A stretch of 64,000 bases of DNA, taken from the NCBI GenBank assembly GCA_947489315.1, contig CANLCX010000002.1, positions 868,001-932,000 on the forward strand, written 5' to 3'. The notes below the pieces were generated by a model. It worked only from the letters and a program-made list of their open reading frames with translations, did not search any database and was not told the origin of the DNA. This DNA is from an uncultured Sphingomonadaceae bacterium. GTDB lineage: Bacteria; Pseudomonadota; Alphaproteobacteria; Sphingomonadales; Sphingomonadaceae. The position numbers were made by a program, and so were the translations under genes. Positions 58,976-64,000 of this stretch are shown in pieces (position 1 is the first letter of the stretch; each line of letters begins with the position of its first letter).

Positions 58976-60796
58976 GTGTCGGCAAAAAAAGCGAAGAACC
59001 GCTATCTTGAATTTGACGGGTTTTCCAACCTGGTTTCCATGTTTTTTCAACGCGCTAGCGAAGGCGGTGACAAGCCGTTTCTAAGCGTAAAAATCGATGG
59101 GGAATGGCGCGCAACCAGCTGGGCAGAGGCCGCTCGGCAAGTGGCGGCGCTGGTCAAATCGTTCAAGAAACTGGGCTTAAAACCCGGTGACCGGGTCATG
59201 CTGGTCGCAGACAATTGCCCCCAATGGTGCATTGCCGATCTCGCGATCATGGCAGCGAAATGTATTACGGTCCCTACTTATACAACCAATACACCGAACG
59301 ACCATCAGCATATATTGGACAATAGCGGCGCTAAGGCCGTGATCGTGTCCAATCAGAAATTGGCGCAGAATTTGATTCCTTCGGTCATGAAATCGACCGA
59401 TGCTGATATCGTCATCGGTATGTCAGACCTGCGCATAGGCCAGTCGGGCGATTTTTCCATTCATCAATGGAATAGCCTGGTCCAAGGTACAGACGAGGAT
59501 GTTGCAGATATCAGTGCAGAGGCAGCCGAGATAAAACGGGAAGATGTTGCTTGCATCATTTATACCAGTGGTACGGGCGGTAAACCGCGCGGTGTGATGC
59601 AACCACATGGCGCGATCTTGCATAATGTCAAAGGCCCGGCGGAAGTTATCGAGAGTGATTTTGGCTGGGACGAGGAAGTGTTCCTTTCCTTCCTGCCGCT
59701 CAGCCATGCTTACGAACATAGTGCCGGGCAGTTTTTTCCGATCGGTTTGGGCGCAGAAATCTACTATTCAGAGGGACTCGAAAAGCTCGCATCCAATATT
59801 GAGGAAGTCCGGCCGACAATCATGGTCGTGGTTCCGCGCTTGTTTGAAGTGCTGCGTCAACGGCTGATCAAAACGGTCGAGAAACAAGGCAAGATGCCCA
59901 ATTATTTGCTCGGAAAAGCTCTGAAGATGGGCGAACGCGAAGCGGACGGCAAAAAGCGCAAGCGTGACAAGCCGATGGATATCTTCCTCAACAAGACACT
60001 GCGGCCCAAGGTACAAAAACGCTTTGGCGGCCGGATCAAGGCAATGGTTTCCGGCGGAGCGCCGCTCAATCCCGATATTGGGGTGTTTTTCCAGTCACTG
60101 GGGCTAACCTTGCTGCAGGGCTATGGCCAGACAGAATCCGGTCCAATCATATCCTGCAACCGTCCGCGTACCGGCTTGAAAATGGACACAGTCGGCCCGC
60201 CCATGATCGATACCGAAGTCAAGATCGCCGATGATGGCGAAATATTGGTTCGCGGTGAGCTGGTTATGAAAGGCTATTGGCGCAATCAGGCCGAAACGGA
60301 CCGCGTTATCATAGATGGCTGGCTACATACCGGTGACATCGGCCTGATCGACGAGGCCGGGCGGGTTGCGATTACCGACCGCAAGAAAGACCTGATCGTA
60401 AACGACAAGGGCGAGAATGTCGCGCCCCAGAAACTGGAAGGCATGCTGACCCTGCAACCCGAAATCCTGCAGGCGATGATCACTGGCGACAAACGCCCCT
60501 ATATGGTGGGATTGATTGTGCCGGACCCTGAATGGGCGCTGGAATGGTCGCGCGAGGAAGGCATGGCTTATGACTTTCTGAAGCTGCAAGCCAACCCGGC
60601 CTTCAAATCAGCCGTTAGCAAGGCCGTGGACCGCGTGAACAAAAATCTGTCGGTGACCGAAAGGGTTCGCCGGTTTGAGTTTGCCGACGAACCTTTTGCG
60701 ATTGAAAACGAAGAGCTCACGCCGAGCATGAAGATCCGGCGTCATGTCATTCGCGAACGCTATCAAGAACGGATGAACGCGCTCTACAAAAAATAG
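58976..60796 (+). CDS. Long-chain fatty-acid CoA ligase (AMP-forming, FAA1 type)
   Basis: 606 residues. The AMP-binding A3 motif is IIYTSGTGGKPRGVMQPHG (GG replaces the usual TT-G), A5 is YGQTESGPIISCN, and a C-terminal DRKKDLIVNDKGENVAP carries the A8/A10 region. It activates fatty acids for beta-oxidation or lipid synthesis. Initiation is GTG at 58976, preceded by GAGAGG; an upstream GTG at 58967 is less well placed. Confidence 0.92.
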   Translation: MSAKKAKNRYLEFDGFSNLVSMFFQRASEGGDKPFLSVKIDGEWRATSWAEAARQVAALVKSFKKLGLKPGDRVMLVADNCPQWCIADLAIMAAKCITVPTYTTNTPNDHQHILDNSGAKAVIVSNQKLAQNLIPSVMKSTDADIVIGMSDLRIGQSGDFSIHQWNSLVQGTDEDVADISAEAAEIKREDVACIIYTSGTGGKPRGVMQPHGAILHNVKGPAEVIESDFGWDEEVFLSFLPLSHAYEHSAGQFFPIGLGAEIYYSEGLEKLASNIEEVRPTIMVVVPRLFEVLRQRLIKTVEKQGKMPNYLLGKALKMGEREADGKKRKRDKPMDIFLNKTLRPKVQKRFGGRIKAMVSGGAPLNPDIGVFFQSLGLTLLQGYGQTESGPIISCNRPRTGLKMDTVGPPMIDTEVKIADDGEILVRGELVMKGYWRNQAETDRVIIDGWLHTGDIGLIDEAGRVAITDRKKDLIVNDKGENVAPQKLEGMLTLQPEILQAMITGDKRPYMVGLIVPDPEWALEWSREEGMAYDFLKLQANPAFKSAVSKAVDRVNKNLSVTERVRRFEFADEPFAIENEELTPSMKIRRHVIRERYQERMNALYKK

Positions 60797-60818
60797 GCGC
60801 GCTCACTGTTCAGAGCAG

Positions 60819-61235
60819 TCAGCCCTCGGTTTTGGTATATGGGACAAACGAACCGAACGAACAGCTGTCGATAAAAGCACCGCTAGGGAAATCTTTCACC
60901 TGAGCAATTTCACCACGGCAGAGCTGCGACGATGGTCTGCGCGTTACCAACGTATGACGATCAACGTCCCGGCATCCGCCATAAGGCTCATTGACATAAA
61001 TTGTCTTAGGATTGCTGCTGCGACTATAGATTAGATATTTATCACCAATGACGGTCATATTTTTCTGATCCGTCCGGTTGATGCAACTGACCGGCTTGCC
61101 AGCCTCGCGGCCGGCAATTTTCTTGTCGAACTTGGCTTGTTCTTTCTCACTGAGCTTAACCTCAGCGGTACCGCTATTCGCCGCAGGTGCGGCAAGCATC
61201 AATGCCAGTGGTAATGCGAAAATGATTTTGCGCAT
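60819..61235 (-). CDS. Secreted protein of unknown function (DUF6491-like)
   Basis: 138 residues with a signal peptide (MRKIIFALPLALMLAAPAANS). The mature part has four cysteines (VSCINRTDQ, GGCRDVDRH, QLCRGE, DSCSFGSF) and resembles the DUF6491 pattern. Periplasmic; no function known. Convergent with the acyl-CoA synthetase. Confidence 0.75.
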   Translation of the reverse strand: MRKIIFALPLALMLAAPAANSGTAEVKLSEKEQAKFDKKIAGREAGKPVSCINRTDQKNMTVIGDKYLIYSRSSNPKTIYVNEPYGGCRDVDRHTLVTRRPSSQLCRGEIAQVKDFPSGAFIDSCSFGSFVPYTKTEG

Positions 61236-61307
61236 GACGATTCTCCTTCGATGTCCCCCATCAAAGATATGTTATACCATGGATTGGAGAAAATCCGAAA
61301 TCAAGGC

Positions 61308-62030
61308 TTAAAAATTATCCTTGGCGGTTCGCCGCTCTGCCAATTGCTCCACAGAAGCCGCGCGCATGAATGGATTGGTCGCCGCTTCCAAAGCAATTGT
61401 CGTCGGCACTGTTGCTTCACCCTTGGCACGCGCGGCCAATACCGCATCCATACGCTCTTTAAGCGCCTGGTTGTTCGGCTCCGCGACTAACGCATATTCG
61501 CCATTGGCCTGAGTATATTCATGGGCACAATAGACTTTCGTATCGCCCGCAAGTTTCGAAAGTTTTTGCATATTATCAAACATTTGTGCCGCCGTACCCT
61601 CAAACAGGCGGCCACAACCCATGGCGAACAAGGTATCACCGACGAAGACCACCTCCTCATCAGCGATATGAAAAGCAATATGGCCCGCTGTATGCGCCGG
61701 AACATCGATAACCTCGGCCACAACATCACCCAGACTAACCTGATCGCCCTCTTTGACCATCGTATCCAGCGTTGGAATACGCTCCTGTTCCGCCTCGGGG
61801 CCGGTAATATGGCAGCCTGTCGCTTCCTTTATCGCTGCATTGCCGCCGGTATGGTCGGGATGCCAATGCGTGTTCCATATCTGAGTGATTTTCCAGCCGC
61901 GCTTATCTGCTTCTGCAAGCACTGGTTCGGCAACCGCCGGATCGACGACCATCGTCTCCTTGGAATTGGGTTCATGAACCAGCCAGACATAATTGTCAGA
62001 CAAAACGGGGATACGGATAATTTCAAGCAT
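61308..62030 (-). CDS. gloB: Hydroxyacylglutathione hydrolase (glyoxalase II)
   Basis: 240 residues. The MBL signature is NTHWHPDHTGGN, and later ligands are DVPAHTAGHI, VFVGDTLF and YCAHEYT, all characteristic of glyoxalase II. It hydrolyses S-lactoylglutathione. A VOC-family gene, possibly a glyoxalase relative, begins at the right edge. Divergent from the GGDEF gene. Confidence 0.95.
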   Translation of the reverse strand: MLEIIRIPVLSDNYVWLVHEPNSKETMVVDPAVAEPVLAEADKRGWKITQIWNTHWHPDHTGGNAAIKEATGCHITGPEAEQERIPTLDTMVKEGDQVSLGDVVAEVIDVPAHTAGHIAFHIADEEVVFVGDTLFAMGCGRLFEGTAAQMFDNMQKLSKLAGDTKVYCAHEYTQANGEYALVAEPNNQALKERMDAVLAARAKGEATVPTTIALEAATNPFMRAASVEQLAERRTAKDNF

Positions 62031-62068
62031 GGGTGATAATTTACCTTTTATTCCAATTTTGTCGATGG

Positions 62069-62084
62069 TTAACTGCCCGATAAC
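62069..62084. promoter_or_regulatory. Near-consensus CtrA box TTAA-N7-ATAAC
   Basis: It differs from the CtrA consensus by one base (first T of the second half). It lies between divergent gloB and the membrane GGDEF gene, 55 bases before the GGDEF start. Regulation is a hypothesis. Confidence 0.35.
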
Positions 62085-62138
62085 TCTTTTTCACTAAGGC
62101 ACAAATATTGTTGAACGGCCTTTTGGAGAGGAAGACAG

Positions 62139-63863
62139 TTGCGCATTTTGTTAACTATTCTGGCGTTTTTTAGCCTGTGCGCACCCGCAACTGCAAGCGT
62201 TCCCCTCGCCGATGAACTGTGCACCCTTGGAACCGCGGTTGAAGGCAACATATCCGAAATCTTGGCCGCAGGCGAGAAATTTGACTGTTCGAAAGACAAA
62301 TATGATTTCTCTGGATCCAAGCTGTGGATGAAAATTCCCTTCAAAGCAGATTCAATTCCAGCCGGAGCGGTAGAAGTCCAGGGTGACAATAATGGACTGA
62401 CTTCCATGGCCGTGCATTCCTTATTGGCCGATGGCAGCATCAAGTCCGCCTATTTTTCCGAACAGCAAGTCATCGATAGCTGGCGCCCCAAGGGTCATTA
62501 TGGCCTTCCGATACCAGGATCGGAAGATCCCGTGACGCGCAGTCAGATCGAAACCGTTTATGTTTCGCTCGACAACCCAAGGGTGGCAAGCTCGATCACA
62601 CTGGTAGAGCTAACATCGAAAAAGAAATGGGATGATCTGAAACTGCCACTATCGGCGATGTTTGCACTGTTATGCGGCATGGCAATCATGCCTTTCTTCT
62701 ACAACACCTTTTTCTATGGCGCCCTGCGCCATAGTTTCATGCTGTGGCATAGTGTCATGATCATCGGGACAGTCGTCTATACATTTAGCTCTTCTGGTTT
62801 GATCTTTTTGGCATTCCCCGAGACCAGCCTGACGACAAAGTTCCTGCTCAACTATTGGACATTGGCCATTGCGATCGCCGCCAGTGGTTTCTTTCTCGAC
62901 CGATTTGTCGAACCCGGTAAAATTGCAAAGTGGCTGCGTTCACTGCTGTTGATCTCCGCCGTCCTGCCAGTTTTTGTGACTGCGTTCGTATTTCAAACCA
63001 TTGAAGGATATGACAATAATATCCGCAACTATTATCATGCCTCCTTCATCCCCTATTTATTCGTCGTTCTCTATACGATGCTTCATGCTTTGCGGAGAGG
63101 CAGCAAAGCTATCTGGTTTCAGATAGCCGCTTGGACACCGATTATTATATTTAGTTTCGACCGGATCGCGCGCGGCATGGATCTTTATATCGGGATTCCC
63201 GAACTCGATTATGGTCTCTATTTCGTACTGGTGCTTGAAACCATTATATTGGCCTTCGGTGTCGCCAACCGGATCTTGAAGCTGCGGCTAAGCCATGAGC
63301 ATACGCTTAAGAAACAAGTCGAACTAACACTGCTAGCCGAAACCGATGGTCTGACGGCAATCGGCAATCGCCGTGCCTTTGAAAAAGCGTTCAAACGCAA
63401 TCTGCACGAACGCAAATATCATCATCTCGCGATTTTGGACATCGACTTTTTCAAGCGGGTTAATGATCTCTATGGCCATGAAATCGGTGATGAAGTGCTC
63501 CGCTTGGTGGGACGAGAGCTCGCGAAAACCCGGCATTTCTCTGCAAGAATTGGTGGAGAAGAATTTGCGCTGCTGATGAAGCCAAATGAACGTGGTAGCC
63601 GCAAAAGCAATCCAGCGTCAGAGCTCACGAGCATCTGTGAAACTCTCATTCGGTCGGTTCATGCCAATGTTCCGGAAATCAAGCAGCCGGTTACCTTTTC
63701 GGTTGGCGTAGCCGCTATTACCAAGCGGACATCGTTAAAGTCCGTCATGGCCGTGGCTGATAAGCGCCTCTACAATGCCAAGAATAACGGCCGCAATCAG
63801 GTCGTTAGTTTTGATCTGTCCAACCTTGGTACCAAACCGGGGTCAGATGCCGCTGTCGTCTAG
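62139..63863 (+). CDS. Membrane diguanylate cyclase with 7TMR-DISM-like sensor
   Basis: 574 residues. A signal peptide and extracytoplasmic domain (about 20-170) resemble DISM sensors. Seven predicted helices (about 175-390) follow, then a GGDEF domain with the catalytic ARIGGEEFALL. The inhibitory I-site RxxD is not present (KTRH at its place), so product feedback may be lost. It makes c-di-GMP, controlling attachment or motility. Initiation appears to be TTG with GGAGAGGAAG upstream. Confidence 0.88.
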   Translation: MRILLTILAFFSLCAPATASVPLADELCTLGTAVEGNISEILAAGEKFDCSKDKYDFSGSKLWMKIPFKADSIPAGAVEVQGDNNGLTSMAVHSLLADGSIKSAYFSEQQVIDSWRPKGHYGLPIPGSEDPVTRSQIETVYVSLDNPRVASSITLVELTSKKKWDDLKLPLSAMFALLCGMAIMPFFYNTFFYGALRHSFMLWHSVMIIGTVVYTFSSSGLIFLAFPETSLTTKFLLNYWTLAIAIAASGFFLDRFVEPGKIAKWLRSLLLISAVLPVFVTAFVFQTIEGYDNNIRNYYHASFIPYLFVVLYTMLHALRRGSKAIWFQIAAWTPIIIFSFDRIARGMDLYIGIPELDYGLYFVLVLETIILAFGVANRILKLRLSHEHTLKKQVELTLLAETDGLTAIGNRRAFEKAFKRNLHERKYHHLAILDIDFFKRVNDLYGHEIGDEVLRLVGRELAKTRHFSARIGGEEFALLMKPNERGSRKSNPASELTSICETLIRSVHANVPEIKQPVTFSVGVAAITKRTSLKSVMAVADKRLYNAKNNGRNQVVSFDLSNLGTKPGSDAAVV

Positions 63864-63873
63864 CCAGCACAGC

Positions 63874-64000
63874 CTACCACTCACCGATATTTTCCATACT
63901 AGCCCATGGTTCCTGCACCGGCAGATTTTCGCCCGCCTGCAATAGCTCAACCGAAATATTATCCGGCGACCGCACAAAAGCCATATGCCCATCGCGTGGT
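63874..64000 (-). CDS. VOC/glyoxalase-bleomycin resistance family protein (3' part, truncated by the window)
   Basis: The C-terminal 41 or more codons are seen, ending [19 protein letters not shown]. The visible [18 protein letters not shown] is the end of a glyoxalase-fold domain with its metal-ligand Glu. The gene continues past the right edge. It could be a glyoxalase I relative next to gloB, but that is not certain. Confidence 0.7.
   Translation of the reverse strand, partial: PRDGHMAFVRSPDNISVELLQAGENLPVQEPWASMENIGEW

Overview
The window looks like a chromosomal segment of a sphingomonad-type alphaproteobacterium (Sphingorhabdus, Parasphingorhabdus or Sphingopyxis-like). Supporting points are the alphaproteobacterial blocks FYDLN-acid protein / aroA-cmk-rpsA-ihfB, comF-grxC-nitrilase-DUF1178 with a divergent methyltransferase, xerD opposite aroK-aroB, and grxD-bolA-DUF1476. 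A crtZ carotenoid hydroxylase and a perfect CtrA-type site TTAA-N7-TTAAC agree with this. The assignment rests on gene content and order read by eye; no database was searched. Base composition is moderately GC. No phage, insertion sequence, plasmid or CRISPR signature is visible.

Layout. 1-3.4 kb holds a DEAD-box RNA helicase and an HI0933-type flavoprotein. 3.4-9 kb holds translation and chorismate genes (tRNA-Ala, FYDLN-acid protein, aroA, cmk, rpsA, ihfB, tRNA-Leu, tRNA-Arg). 9-13.3 kb holds the comF operon, a methyltransferase, mutT and two Flp pilins. 13.3-20.7 kb holds an M48 lipoprotein protease, accA, xerD, a large secreted protein with a 44-residue membrane partner, and aroK-aroB. 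20.7-24.8 kb is the radA-cvpA-IscU-like-KefB-type antiporter operon. 24.9-30.9 kb holds a patatin-like protein, an MBL hydrolase, a DUF6445-like oxygenase, a GST and an acyl-CoA dehydrogenase-fold flavoprotein. 30.9-36.7 kb is accessory: two orphan peptide-binding lipoproteins, DUF4112, a secreted RNase T2 and three tandem paralogous membrane proteins. 36.7-39.1 kb is nadA-nadC interrupted by an AT-rich unknown gene. 39.2-44.5 kb holds a kelch lipoprotein operon and a BlaI/BlaR1-like switch. 44.5-44.9 kb is non-coding. 44.9-49.3 kb holds grxD-bolA-DUF1476, a quinone oxidoreductase and leuC-x-leuD. 49.4-64 kb holds crtZ, transporters, GSTs, isovaleryl-CoA dehydrogenase, pyrD, ggt, an acyl-CoA synthetase, gloB, a membrane GGDEF protein and a truncated glyoxalase-family gene.

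How the genes work together. Shikimate synthesis is split over two loci (aroA; aroK-aroB). NAD synthesis (nadA, nadC), leucine synthesis (leuC, leuD) and pyrimidine synthesis (pyrD) are represented. A thiol/glutathione theme recurs (GrxC, GrxD, three GSTs, GloB, GGT, a VOC protein). The less ordinary parts are regulatory or unknown. These are a predicted structured small RNA preceded by a perfect CtrA box (44.67-44.90 kb), a BlaI-like repressor with two operators 21 bp apart driving an M56 sensor with a heptad-repeat tail and no penicillin sensor, three tandem membrane paralogs, and the gene lodged between nadA and nadC.
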